Positions 16,493 through 24,830 of a stretch of DNA of 35,365 nt are shown here, one piece after another (position 1 is the stretch's first letter; each line of letters begins with the position of its first letter). The notes below the pieces were generated by a model that was given only the letters and a program-made list of their open reading frames with translations, made no database searches and was not told the origin of the DNA. The stretch is from Kiritimatiellales bacterium (GTDB lineage: Bacteria > Verrucomicrobiota > Kiritimatiellia > Kiritimatiellales > Pontiellaceae). Both the position numbers and the translations under genes were made by a program. The DNA is taken from the NCBI GenBank assembly GCA_016744085.1, contig JADGFE010000008.1:1-35365 (forward strand), read 5' to 3'.

Positions 16493-17206
16493 TTATTCTC
16501 CTTTATGAATATAGGCATCAACGGCATCGATGACACACTCAATAGTTTTTAGATAAGTATTAAATAATTCACTCACAGCAACGTCCTTTGGCTTAAGGGA
16601 TCCTCCCTTCAGTTGCTGCACCTTAGTGAATACAGCTACATCAAAATCCAGATGACCGGCCAGCGCCGATAAGGCCTCAAACTTTGGCAGCGGTACTGAA
16701 TCCTCGAATAAGCGAAGCGATGCGCGGAACAAGACCAGAAAGGTTGATAATGAACTCACCATCAGCCCAGCTACCGCTTTCGGCTTCCCGCCGGTCAGCA
16801 GATAGCTCTGGCGTAGTTTAATCAGTTTCCCACGCAGTTCGTGCTCAATTTCCAGACGCAGGTTTTTGGTGTCGATTTCCAATCTCTGGACCAGATCTTC
16901 ACCATACAGAATTTTATGGCATTCCCGAATATCCAACAGCTCGATTGGAAAAACGTCGGTGGCCTGCGCCAGTCGATCTTCGGTAAAAAGCAGGGGTGCC
17001 GGATTTCCGGCCTGCGACCACTTCGCCGCAGATTTAGAAAGCGCATCCAACGTCGCGATGCCCAGATCATTCGTCACAACCAATATATTATAGTCGGACC
17101 GCTTGCCGGCATGATCGCCCGCCGTCGCCGATCCATACAATACGATCGACTTCAGCCCGGTCGGGCATGCTTGTTTAAGTTCTTCTACCAGTTTTTCAGG
17201 TTTCAT
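16493..17206 (-). CDS. Nucleotidyltransferase-fold protein with altered active site
   Basis: This is a 237-residue protein. The N-terminal ~100 residues show the pol-beta-type nucleotidyltransferase pattern: SIVLYGSATAGDHAGKRSDYN (about 20-40). The family normally has GS followed by D-x-D; here the second Asp is Asn (SDYNILVV), so metal binding and catalysis may be weakened or lost. The C-terminal half is helical (about 110-235) and resembles HEPN-like or other helical substrate domains, but I cannot assign it. It lies between lemA (3 bp) and the TPM gene, within one minus-strand unit. It may be a regulatory relative rather than an enzyme. Confidence 0.72.
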   Translation of the reverse strand: MKPEKLVEELKQACPTGLKSIVLYGSATAGDHAGKRSDYNILVVTNDLGIATLDALSKSAAKWSQAGNPAPLLFTEDRLAQATDVFPIELLDIRECHKILYGEDLVQRLEIDTKNLRLEIEHELRGKLIKLRQSYLLTGGKPKAVAGLMVSSLSTFLVLFRASLRLFEDSVPLPKFEALSALAGHLDFDVAVFTKVQQLKGGSLKPKDVAVSELFNTYLKTIECVIDAVDAYIHKGE

Positions 17207-17260
17207 AGTTTTTCCTCATATAGAGCCAATTTAAAAAATTCCAGCTTCAGGTTTCCTAGA

Positions 17261-18025
17261 TCACCAACCACCACTAGATCCGCCTCCGCCGGACATACCG
17301 CCGCCAAAGCCTCCGCCCCCACCGCCGAAACCGCCGCCGGAGCTATGGCCGCCGCCCCGACCGCCCGTCAGCAGCAACATCGCCAGATGCGGGTGCCTTA
17401 TGGCAAAAATCACGAATCCAATCCCGAAAATAAGCAGAACCAAAGGATGCACTTCCTTTTCCGCTCTCTGACCTGAACGTTGATTATAGCGGTACTGCGT
17501 GGCGGAACCGGTCAGTTGAACATCATATTCTTTGGCGACTTCCTGCGACAGCATGGCAACACCCGCAACAATTCCGCCACCGGGATTCCCCGCCTTAAAA
17601 TACGGCCTAATTACATCGCGCCGGATGCGGCCGGCCTTGGCATCGGGAATCGCGCCTTCAAGTCCATAGCCCACTTCAATACGCATTTGCCGATCCTGCA
17701 TGGCGGCAACAAATAGCAGGCCATTATCCTTACCCTTCTGCCCAATGCCCCACTTTCCAACTAAGCGATTCGTGAAATCATCAATCTGCCCGCCTTCCAA
17801 GGACTGGATCGTAACCACGGCAATCTCGGCACCGGTTTTCTGCTCCAATTCATCAATCATGGACTCCAGCTTATTTTCATCCGCCGAGGAAATAACATTT
17901 GCAACATCATAAACTGCGGCACCGGGACGCGGCTTCAGGGTATTGAGCAAACGATCAGAAGCGTCAGCCGAGTGCACCAAGGCTATGATTCCAAAAATTG
18001 AAAGTATGGTTTTTATTCTAAACAT
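17261..18025 (-). CDS. TPM-domain protein (YgcG-like), Gly-rich C-terminus
   Basis: This is a 254-residue exported protein with a signal peptide (residues 1-22), a TPM domain (about 38-165; ELEQKTGAEIAVVTI, DNGLLFVAAMQDRQMRIEV, GYGLEGAIPDAKAGRI), a membrane helix near 190-206 and a Gly/Ser-rich tail ending GGSSGGW. TPM proteins are envelope proteins often paired with LemA; in some bacteria they help photosystem repair or membrane protein turnover, but here the role is unknown. A damaged second copy lies just upstream (18071-18466), indicating a former tandem duplication. Confidence 0.88.
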   Translation of the reverse strand: MFRIKTILSIFGIIALVHSADASDRLLNTLKPRPGAAVYDVANVISSADENKLESMIDELEQKTGAEIAVVTIQSLEGGQIDDFTNRLVGKWGIGQKGKDNGLLFVAAMQDRQMRIEVGYGLEGAIPDAKAGRIRRDVIRPYFKAGNPGGGIVAGVAMLSQEVAKEYDVQLTGSATQYRYNQRSGQRAEKEVHPLVLLIFGIGFVIFAIRHPHLAMLLLTGGRGGGHSSGGGFGGGGGGFGGGMSGGGGSSGGW

Positions 18026-18070
18026 CCGCGGACACTACTCTTTGTTGTTCAGGTTTCAAGCTTCCTGCCA

Positions 18071-18466
18071 TTACCAACCACCACCGAATCCACCGCCGCC
18101 AAAACTTTCTCCTCCGGAAAATCCACCGCGCCCCCCTCCCCGAACCACTTCCATAGCTTCCATCCCAATACCAACGCCCCCCGGTCTGACTGAACGCCGT
18201 ACTTAGTTCCAAGATAGAGAAAAGAACCAATGAACCCGACAGGGAATAGAAAAAACAAAATCATTACCCAATCTGAACCGGATGTTTTCGCCGGGCCTTT
18301 TTTAACCGGCAGATTTATCGCCCTACCCTGTGCAGCGTCCGACAGCGCCTCCACTCCGGCCAGAATCCCAAACCATAGCCCACTTCAATACGCATTTTCC
18401 GATCCTGCATGGCGGCAACAAATAGTAGGCCAGCACCAGGATATAAGCTAAGATTTGTCTTCGCAT
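18071..18466 (-). pseudogene. Broken second TPM/YgcG-like gene
   Basis: Three pieces of a TPM gene lie in order but in different frames: a signal-peptide start MRRQILAYILVLA (ATG at 18466), the TPM core LLFVAAMQDRKMRIEVGYGL, and a C-terminal part with a membrane helix (about 18235-18285) and a Gly-rich end GGFGGGW closed by TAA at 18071-18073. The TPM core is about 56 of 58 bases identical to the intact gene at 17666-17724. Large internal parts are missing. The last frame change coincides with a run of six G (minus strand) near 18178, a typical slippage site. Confidence 0.8.
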
Positions 18467-18557
18467 GCCAATAGATTAGCTCGCGGCATTTCGATTGCCA
18501 TTACAAACAATCCGGTAATTTATAGACTTCCGTTTTCAATATCCGGAATTGTGCTTC

Positions 18558-18565
18558 CTATTGCT
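18558..18565 (+). promoter_or_regulatory. CTATTGCT box upstream of murA
   Basis: CTATTGCTCCCAATGTTTGG lies 50-57 bp before the murA start. It contains ATTG-N4-CAAT and an overlapping CCAA-TGT-TTGG dyad, and closely resembles the box before ppa (CTATTGCTTCCAATGTCTGG). Confidence 0.45.
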
Positions 18566-18614
18566 CCCAATGTTTGGAAGATTATCCGCTTCATTTCAAC
18601 AAGGAAAATAGATC

Positions 18615-19889
18615 GTGGCTAAATTCATTATTAACGGCGGAAAACCTATCAGCGGAACGTTTCATCCGCGCGGAAATAAAAATACGGTGCTCCCCATGTT
18701 GGCCAGCTGCGTGCTGACCGATCAGCCCGTCGTGCTCCACAATGTCCCGCTGATTAATGACGTTAAGGTCATGCTGCAGCTGCTCGAGAGCCTCGGCGTT
18801 GAGGTAAACCTCGCCGACCACACCGTCACCCTCTGCGCCAAAGGCCTAAAAACCACCGAACTCGATAAGGATCTCTGCTCAAAAGTGCGGACCTCCATTC
18901 TACTGGCCGGCCCCATGACCGCCCGGCATGGCGGGGCAACCATCTATCCACCAGGCGGCGATGTCATTGGACGCCGCCGTCTCGACACCCACTTCTATGG
19001 ATTGCGATCCCTTGGCGCAGAAATTACCACCACCGATGCGTACCGGTTAAAAGCAGGACGGTTAAACGCCTGGAAAATGGTTTTCGACGAAGCCAGTGTA
19101 ACCGCAACGGAAAACGTGCTGATGGCCGCCACGCTGGCAAAAGGCACGTCCACCATCTACAACGCCGCCTGCGAACCGCATGTACAGGATCTTGCTCACC
19201 TGCTGAATCAAATGGGTGCCGACATTTCCGGCATCGGCACCAATATGCTCACCATCAACGGCGTCGAAAACCTACATGGCACAGAATACACCGTGCAGCC
19301 GGACTATATTGAAGTGGGTAGCTACATTACCGCCTCCGTCGTGACCGGCGGCGAGCTGACCATCCCGGATGCAGGCGACCCACAAACCCTGCAAGTGATG
19401 CAGCGGGCTTTTTCAAAATTGGGTGTGGATTGGACCCGCGACGGACGGACGCTAATGATACCGCAGCAGCCGGTACGCAGTATTCGACCGGACGAAGGCA
19501 ATGCCACTCCAAAACTGGAAGACGGCATCTGGCCCGCATTCCCTTCCGACTTAATGAGTGTCTGTATTGTTCTGGCCACCCAGACTCAGGGCACCGCGTT
19601 ATTCTTTGAAAAAATGTTCGAAAGCCGGATGTATTTCGTAGATCACCTAATGGCGATGGGCGCCAATATCATTCAATGCGATCCGCATCGGGTTGTTGTA
19701 ATCGGCCCGACCCAGCTGCGCAGTAGCGCGCTCACCAGCCCCGATATTCGCGCCGGTATGGCCATGCTGATTGCTGCGTGCTGTGCCGACGGCGAAAGCA
19801 TTATTAACAATGCCCAGGTCATCGACCGCGGCTACGAAGCCATCGAAGACCGCCTAACCGCACTCGGCGCCGACATCACCCGCGTTTAA
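18615..19889 (+). CDS. murA: UDP-N-acetylglucosamine 1-carboxyvinyltransferase, Asp variant
   Basis: This enzyme catalyses the first committed step of peptidoglycan synthesis, transferring enolpyruvate from PEP to UDP-GlcNAc in the cytoplasm. It is 424 residues, the family's normal length, with Lys22-Asn23 of the substrate site (PRGNKNT) and the catalytic Asp in FPSDLMSV. In the flexible loop the usual catalytic Cys (PGGC) is Asp116 (YPPGGDVIGRRRLDTH). This replacement is known from Chlamydia and Mycobacterium tuberculosis, where it makes MurA insensitive to fosfomycin. The start is GTG at 18615, preceded by AAGGAAA. It stands alone: a CTATTGCT box upstream and an inverted repeat just after the stop. 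Confidence 0.95.
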   Translation: MAKFIINGGKPISGTFHPRGNKNTVLPMLASCVLTDQPVVLHNVPLINDVKVMLQLLESLGVEVNLADHTVTLCAKGLKTTELDKDLCSKVRTSILLAGPMTARHGGATIYPPGGDVIGRRRLDTHFYGLRSLGAEITTTDAYRLKAGRLNAWKMVFDEASVTATENVLMAATLAKGTSTIYNAACEPHVQDLAHLLNQMGADISGIGTNMLTINGVENLHGTEYTVQPDYIEVGSYITASVVTGGELTIPDAGDPQTLQVMQRAFSKLGVDWTRDGRTLMIPQQPVRSIRPDEGNATPKLEDGIWPAFPSDLMSVCIVLATQTQGTALFFEKMFESRMYFVDHLMAMGANIIQCDPHRVVVIGPTQLRSSALTSPDIRAGMAMLIAACCADGESIINNAQVIDRGYEAIEDRLTALGADITRV

Positions 19890-19891
19890 AT

Positions 19892-19937
19892 TTGTAGGGC
19901 TGAAATGGTTGAGGAACGATACCCTTCAGCCCTACAA
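19892..19937. repeat. Inverted repeat after murA
   Basis: TTGTAGGGCTGAA and TTCAGCCCTACAA are perfect 13-bp arms around 20 bp, two bases after the murA stop. It lacks a T-tract, so it may be a repeat element as much as a terminator. The rest of 19938-20188 holds only the ppa upstream box and no gene I can support. Confidence 0.6.
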
Positions 19938-20100
19938 TTTCCGTATTACCGAGCGCTTTAATCCCACATACGTACAGGGTAGAGAACGGTTAACCGACCA
20001 ATGGGAAGAAACCGCGTCTTCAACACATCGCCTCCATAAATATCTCCGAATGAATAGGCAATCTCTTGATAAAACCTTTAACTTGAGTGCTTTTGTCTTT

Positions 20101-20108
20101 CTATTGCT
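20101..20108 (+). promoter_or_regulatory. CTATTGCT box upstream of ppa
   Basis: CTATTGCTTCCAATGTCTGG lies 81-88 bp before the pyrophosphatase start and shares 18 of 20 bases with the box before murA. It contains ATTG-N4-CAAT. Confidence 0.45.
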
Positions 20109-20188
20109 TCCAATGTCTGGAAAATTCGTTTGATTGTTTAATTAAAAAGAGAACAGCTCGATACACGGGCGGAAAGAGAGAGAAAAAC

Positions 20189-20797
20189 ATGGGATTTCCA
20201 AAGACATTTTATCGCTGGCGGCCACACCCGTGGCATGGACTTGAAGCGCTTGATGGTGATTTAGGCACAGTAAACGCCTATATCGAAATGACACCATTTG
20301 ACGCCGTAAAATATGAAGTCGATAAAACAACCGGCTATCTCCGTGTAGACCGACCTCAGCTGACGTCATCGATGACCCCGACACTTTATGGATTCATCCC
20401 GCAAACCTACTGCGCATCTCGCGTTCAGGAGCTTTCTCCCAAATCAAAATGCGGTGATGACGATCCGCTCGATATCTGCGTAATCACCGAACGCCCGATT
20501 AACCGTGGCGAAGTGATTCTGCGGGCCCGCGTCATTGGCGGATTACAAATGATTGATAACGGCGAGGCTGACGACAAGATTGTGGCCGTGCTGGATAACG
20601 ATGCGTTCTGGGAAGATGCCAACGACATTAACGACATTTCCCCCGCTCTACTGGAACGCCTGCGCCATTATTTCGAAACCTACAAATTGGTTCCCGGCCA
20701 GCCTTCCGATGTCACCATCGAAAAAATCTACGGCCGTGACCACGCGCTTAAAGTGATCGAAGCCTCCATGGAAGATTACATCGAAGAATACGGTTAA
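20189..20797 (+). CDS. ppa: Inorganic pyrophosphatase, family I
   Basis: This cytoplasmic enzyme hydrolyses pyrophosphate to phosphate and drives biosynthetic reactions. It is 202 residues from the chosen ATG, a normal length. The metal-binding signature is present ([15 protein letters not shown], about residues 84-98), with other acidic ligands in [12 protein letters not shown]. The frame is open for 34 codons further upstream, but that segment is low-quality sequence overlapping the upstream box, and the ATG at 20189 has GGAAAGAGAG before it. A hairpin terminator follows. Confidence 0.93.
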   Translation: MGFPKTFYRWRPHPWHGLEALDGDLGTVNAYIEMTPFDAVKYEVDKTTGYLRVDRPQLTSSMTPTLYGFIPQTYCASRVQELSPKSKCGDDDPLDICVITERPINRGEVILRARVIGGLQMIDNGEADDKIVAVLDNDAFWEDANDINDISPALLERLRHYFETYKLVPGQPSDVTIEKIYGRDHALKVIEASMEDYIEEYG

Positions 20798-20826
20798 ACT
20801 TCAGATTTATTAGATCTGTGTTACTC

Positions 20827-20856
20827 AAACGGTCTCTGAAATTCAGAGGCCGTTTT
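20827..20856 (+). terminator. Hairpin terminator after ppa
   Basis: AAACGGTCTCTGAA pairs with TTCAGAGGCCGTTT (one mismatch) around a 2-nt loop; the stem ends in TTTT. It could also work on the opposite strand. Confidence 0.75.
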
Positions 20857-20961
20857 ACATTTCAGGAACACACCTTTCGATTCTAAGCTATTCTGCACCG
20901 GATTTTATTTTCTCTTGAGCCAAGGGAGACCGCGAGGCCCCCTCTTTTCAGAAGCTAAAGT

Positions 20962-21187
20962 TTACGCCTCTTTGAGTCGATATCCTACGCTGCGAACGAT
21001 CTCGATATATTTCCCGCCGCGAAAAAACGCGGACCGGTTCACTGGCGAATAAAAGAAGCACATCGAAATCTGCACGGGTAAGCAGTACCGGTTTATCCTG
21101 AACGCGAATGGAACCGTATGAAGGATCAATCCTGATCCCATGGATCTCAAGCGGTTCCGTCGGAGTTGGTTCCCTTCAACGCAGAAC
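20962..21187 (-). pseudogene. Remnant of an OmpR-type response regulator
   Basis: One minus-strand frame gives the start of a winged-helix DNA-binding domain (EPLEIHGIRIDPSYGSIRV then LLTRADFDVLLLFASEP and VRVFSRREI). Another frame directly continues with the domain's usual last strand, IEIVRSVGYRLKEA, and TAA at 20962-20964. The recognition helix between them is missing, as is the whole receiver domain. This is an internally deleted, truncated gene and cannot make a working regulator. The sequence between it and the ppa terminator (20857-20961) and up to 21259 shows no other gene. Confidence 0.75.
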
Positions 21188-21259
21188 ATTGGAGGCTTTC
21201 CGTGTTTGGAAAACATTAGGAAATGTTATTGAAGCTGTGTGGAAGATACGAGCGCTGTG

Positions 21260-21694
21260 TTAGCGGGAATGTTTGAATCCGCACAACGCCAGCCCAACTA
21301 GGGCCATCAATGCGCCATTCCGCGCAACACTTAGCCAGTCCATCGGTCGCGCTGCCGGTGAATTGCTAAAGCAGCCGCAGCTGAAAGCCGTTCCGCGGAT
21401 CAGGTTGATTCCAATGGCTCCAGTGAAAATAACCAGTAGCACCAATGCAATCCAAAGCGCAGCGACGCGGAACCTGGGAAAGAATAGCAGACAAAGACCG
21501 CACACCACTTCCAACCATAGGAAATAGAGCGCAGAACTATTCACCAGCATATCCGGCAGCAAGTGAAAACGGTAGACCGACAGCGCAAAGTCGGCTGGAT
21601 ATAAAATTTTGTGGTAACCTGAAAGTAGCGTTACCGCGATGATAAATGAGGCAATCCAATAGGCCAACCGATAGGTTTTCTGGTCGCGTGTCAT
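21260..21694 (-). CDS. MauE/DoxX-type membrane protein
   Basis: This is a 144-residue protein with four membrane segments (about residues 9-26, 48-70, 74-94 and 122-139). It resembles the MauE branch of DoxX-like proteins, with the cysteine motif FSCGCFS near residue 105 that is typical of membrane thiol-redox helpers. The ATG overlaps the stop of the rhodanese gene by 4 bp, so both are made together; a periplasmic sulfur or thiol-redox function for the pair is an inference. Confidence 0.75.
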   Translation of the reverse strand: MTRDQKTYRLAYWIASFIIAVTLLSGYHKILYPADFALSVYRFHLLPDMLVNSSALYFLWLEVVCGLCLLFFPRFRVAALWIALVLLVIFTGAIGINLIRGTAFSCGCFSNSPAARPMDWLSVARNGALMALVGLALCGFKHSR

Positions 21695-22212
21695 GGATCT
21701 ATCCCTTGGGCTGGAGGGACAGTGTCCTCACTGTCCGCGGGCGACGAGGACGTCGCCCCTCCATATTTTTTCCACAGATCAAACCCATCGATGTAGAGAA
21801 CTAGAGTACTCGCCCCCATCGTCTGCAACTCAGTTGCAAGCAGGAGTGAATCATCGCAGTCACGATTTCGGCAATAGATCACCAGGTCCCTGCCCGAATC
21901 AATTAAACTGCCAATCACAGGAAACTGTTCTTCCAGGGATTGGATTGGAATGGAGAGTGCGCCAGGAATATGACCTTTGGCATATTCCGCTTCCGGACGA
22001 GCATCAATAAATACGGTATCCGCTGCCTGGAATTTATCGAGCGCCACCGCTAGCGAAATAACATTAATCTTTTGCGCTTTGGCCTTTGCCTCAACTTGAT
22101 TCGACCAATCCTGTACCCACGGAATTTTTCGGGGATGAACACTGTTCGCCAAAAAAGAAATCACCCCGCTGAACAACAGGATGATTCCAATCTGTTTGAG
22201 GGTGGTTTTCAT
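21691..22212 (-). CDS. Membrane-anchored rhodanese-domain protein
   Basis: This is a 173-residue protein with an N-terminal signal-anchor (residues 6-22) and one rhodanese domain. The substrate-handling strand DTVFIDARPEAEYAKGHIPGA (about 64-84) and the active-site loop VIYCRNRDCDDS with catalytic Cys are intact. Rhodaneses carry sulfane sulfur on this Cys. I chose the ATG at 22212 because the nine codons before it in the open frame are part of a palindromic repeat (22222-22239). The last ~20 residues (GGATSSSPADSEDTVPP...) are encoded by another repeat (21711-21762), after which the stop still overlaps the mauE-like start by 4 bp. Confidence 0.83.
   Translation of the reverse strand: MKTTLKQIGIILLFSGVISFLANSVHPRKIPWVQDWSNQVEAKAKAQKINVISLAVALDKFQAADTVFIDARPEAEYAKGHIPGALSIPIQSLEEQFPVIGSLIDSGRDLVIYCRNRDCDDSLLLATELQTMGASTLVLYIDGFDLWKKYGGATSSSPADSEDTVPPAQGIDP
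21711..21762. repeat. Double-palindrome repeat read as the rhodanese tail
   Basis: It has two hairpins: GGACAGTG-TCCT-CACTGTCC and GGCGACG-AGG-ACGTCGCC (sharing one base at the junction). The arrangement and the core CGACGAGGACGTCG match the repeat at the end of mrpA. It is in frame with the rhodanese gene. Confidence 0.65.
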
Positions 22213-22221
22213 AAGAAAGAA

Positions 22222-22239
22222 ATGCGGCTCACACCGCAT
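22222..22239. repeat. Short palindrome between gyrA and the rhodanese gene
   Basis: ATGCGG-CTCACA-CCGCAT lies 9 bp after the gyrA stop and directly before the rhodanese start. It might weakly terminate gyrA transcription or be another small repeat copy. Confidence 0.4.
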
Positions 22240-22248
22240 CCTATCAAG

Positions 22249-24807
22249 TTATTCTGCTTTAGGTTCTTCCGGTGTGTCGTCTTCCGGTGCAGCTTCCGCA
22301 ACAGGTGCTTCACCTTCAACTATATCTACTGCTAGGGCTTCGCCTTCGGCACCTTCTACGACCTCAACTTCCGGCGCGTCCTCTTCCGGATCCAAGACAG
22401 CAGCGGAGACCAACTTGTCGCCCTTCTTGAGGTTGAACAGTCGAACACCCTGGGTGTTACGACCGATAACCCGAAGATCGCTCGCGCCGATGCAGATCAT
22501 CTGTCCGCCTTCAGAGATGAGCATCAAACGATGGTCTTCGGTGACGGCATGCGCACTCACCACTTTACCGTTCCGGTCGGTGGTCTTAATACTGATGATT
22601 CCCTTACCGCCGCGACTCTGCGTGCGGTATTCATCAAAATCGGTACGCTTACCATACCCGTTTTCGGTGATGGCCATCATAGTCGATTCGGTATCAACGA
22701 TTTCAATGGTAACCACTTCGTCGTCGCCTTCCAGCCTAACCCCTTTCACACCACGGGAAACACGGCCGAGCGGACGGGCATCGGTTTCCTTGAAGCGAAT
22801 CGCTTTACCGTTCTTCATGCTGAGAATGATTTCGTTTTCGCCGGTAGTCAGCTTAACGCCGATAAGCTGGTCATCTTCATCAATATTGATGGCTTTCACA
22901 CCGGCAACACGAACGTTTTTGTAGGCAGCCAATACCGTCTTTTTCACGATACCATTCTTGGTGGCCATGATCAGATTATGATCGTGATCATCCAATTCAC
23001 GAACGCACATAATGGCGGCGAGCTTTTCGTCCTGCCCCATCTGCAATACGTTGGCCAATGAGCGACCCCGACTCTGACGGGAACCTTCCGGCACATAGTA
23101 GGCCTTGAGCCAATACATGCGGCCCGCTTCGGTGAAGCACAGCAAATAGTCATGGGTCGACGCCGAGAAGATATGTTCAACAAAGTCCTCATCTTTCGTG
23201 CTCATTCCCACGACGCCCTTACCACCACGACGCTGCTGGCGATAGGTATCGGTCGGAACACGCTTGATATAGCCGGTGTTGGAAAGCGTAATCACACAAG
23301 GTTCATCGGCAATCAGGTCTTCAATATCGATCTCGCCTTCGTCGATACGCAGGTCGGTGCGGCGGTGCTCGCCATACTTCGCGCGGATCTGTTCGAGGTC
23401 TTCTTTGATAACGGCATAGATTTTTTCCGAATGCGCCAACAGGTCTTCCAGGTAATCCATCAGCTTTTTGAGCTCGGCATACTCGGCCTCAACCTTATCG
23501 CGTTCCAGCCCGGTGAGCTGATAGAGGCGCATTTCGAGAATCGCTTTCGCCTGAATTTCGCTAAATTTGAATTTTTCGATCAACCGCTCTTGCGCTTCAT
23601 CGCGATTTTTTGAATCGCGGATAATGCGAACGACTTCATCCATGTTGTCCATGGCGATCAGGAAGCCTTCGAGAATGTGCGCGCGTGCCCTGGCCTTGGC
23701 CAGATCGAACTCGGTGCGACGGGTGATTACTTCGAAACGGTGAGCGATGAAGCAATTTAGCACTTCCTTCAGATTCATTACGCGCGGCTTACCTTTATCG
23801 ATCGCCAGCATGATGGAGCCGAAGGTCGATTCGAGCTGCGTGTGCTTATAGATGTTGTTGAGCAACACGTTCGGCACGGCGTTGCGCTTGAGCTCGATAA
23901 CGAGGCGAATGCCTTCTTTACCGGACTCGTCGCGGATGTCGGAAATCCCTTCGAGCTTCTTATCGCGTACCAGGTGAACCATCTTCTGGATCAACAGGGT
24001 TTTATTCAGCGCGTACGGAATCTCGGTGATGATGATGCGCGCTTTGCCGTTATCATCTTCTTCGATGTCGGCTTTGCCGCGCATTTTAATCTTACCACGG
24101 CCCGTGGTGTAGAAATCGCGAACGGCCTTCAAACCGTAAACGGATCCACCAGTCGGGAAGTCAGGTCCTTTGACCAACTCGCAGAGCTCATCGATCGTCG
24201 CTTCGGGATTATCGATCAGTAGAATAGTGCCATCGATCACTTCGCCGAGGTTATGCGGCGGAATGTTCGTGGCCATCCCCACGGCAATACCGGTTGACCC
24301 GTTTACCAATAAGTTAGGAACACGGGCCGGCAATACAGATGGCTCCATGAGCGATTCATCAAAGTTCGGACGCATATCGACGGTGTCCTTGTCGATATCG
24401 GCCAGCATTTCTTCAGCCAGCGGGCGCAGACGACACTCGGTATAACGATAGGCAGCCGCGCGGTCACCGTCGATGGAACCAAAGTTACCCTGCCCGTCGA
24501 TGAGCATGCCGCGCATCGCGAAGTCCTGAGCCATACGCACCATGGTGTCGTATACCGCGGTGTCACCGTGCGGATGGTAGTTACCGATTACTTCACCGAC
24601 CACTTTCGCGCACTTTACATACGCTTTGTTGTGCGTCCAGCCACGTTCTTTCATGGCGTAAAGAATACGGCGGTTACCCGGCTTCATGCCGTCGCGCACG
24701 TCCGGCAAGGCGCGACCAACAATCACCGACATCGAGTAGTCGATGTAGGCACGTTGCATCTCATCTTCAATATTAATCAGGTCGATACGTTCGTTCGTGT
24801 TTTCCAT
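22249..24807 (-). CDS. gyrA: DNA gyrase subunit A
   Basis: This subunit cuts and rejoins DNA in the gyrase A2B2 complex that introduces negative supercoils. It is 852 residues. Catalytic Tyr122 is in AAAYRYTE, the quinolone-determining stretch is [10 protein letters not shown] (Thr83, Asp87; Thr83 instead of Ser is a natural variant) and the GyrA box QQRRGGKG needed for DNA wrapping is present, with a degenerate second copy QSRGGKG. The C-terminal ~45 residues are strongly acidic ([12 protein letters not shown] and beyond). The start has AAAGGG six bases upstream. gyrB lies upstream on the same strand, with a GxxExxY cassette inserted between them. Confidence 0.97.
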   Translation of the reverse strand: MENTNERIDLINIEDEMQRAYIDYSMSVIVGRALPDVRDGMKPGNRRILYAMKERGWTHNKAYVKCAKVVGEVIGNYHPHGDTAVYDTMVRMAQDFAMRGMLIDGQGNFGSIDGDRAAAYRYTECRLRPLAEEMLADIDKDTVDMRPNFDESLMEPSVLPARVPNLLVNGSTGIAVGMATNIPPHNLGEVIDGTILLIDNPEATIDELCELVKGPDFPTGGSVYGLKAVRDFYTTGRGKIKMRGKADIEEDDNGKARIIITEIPYALNKTLLIQKMVHLVRDKKLEGISDIRDESGKEGIRLVIELKRNAVPNVLLNNIYKHTQLESTFGSIMLAIDKGKPRVMNLKEVLNCFIAHRFEVITRRTEFDLAKARARAHILEGFLIAMDNMDEVVRIIRDSKNRDEAQERLIEKFKFSEIQAKAILEMRLYQLTGLERDKVEAEYAELKKLMDYLEDLLAHSEKIYAVIKEDLEQIRAKYGEHRRTDLRIDEGEIDIEDLIADEPCVITLSNTGYIKRVPTDTYRQQRRGGKGVVGMSTKDEDFVEHIFSASTHDYLLCFTEAGRMYWLKAYYVPEGSRQSRGRSLANVLQMGQDEKLAAIMCVRELDDHDHNLIMATKNGIVKKTVLAAYKNVRVAGVKAINIDEDDQLIGVKLTTGENEIILSMKNGKAIRFKETDARPLGRVSRGVKGVRLEGDDEVVTIEIVDTESTMMAITENGYGKRTDFDEYRTQSRGGKGIISIKTTDRNGKVVSAHAVTEDHRLMLISEGGQMICIGASDLRVIGRNTQGVRLFNLKKGDKLVSAAVLDPEEDAPEVEVVEGAEGEALAVDIVEGEAPVAEAAPEDDTPEEPKAE

Positions 24808-24830
24808 AATATCCCTTTAAAAAAATGGGA

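Noticed and set aside
20087-20188. Upstream extension of the pyrophosphatase frame
   Set aside because: The extra 34 residues do not fit the family and overlap the upstream box; the ATG at 20189 has the family's usual beginning.
22531-24222. Long plus-strand open frames opposite gyrA
   Set aside because: They mirror the codon structure of gyrA and show no domain or start signals.
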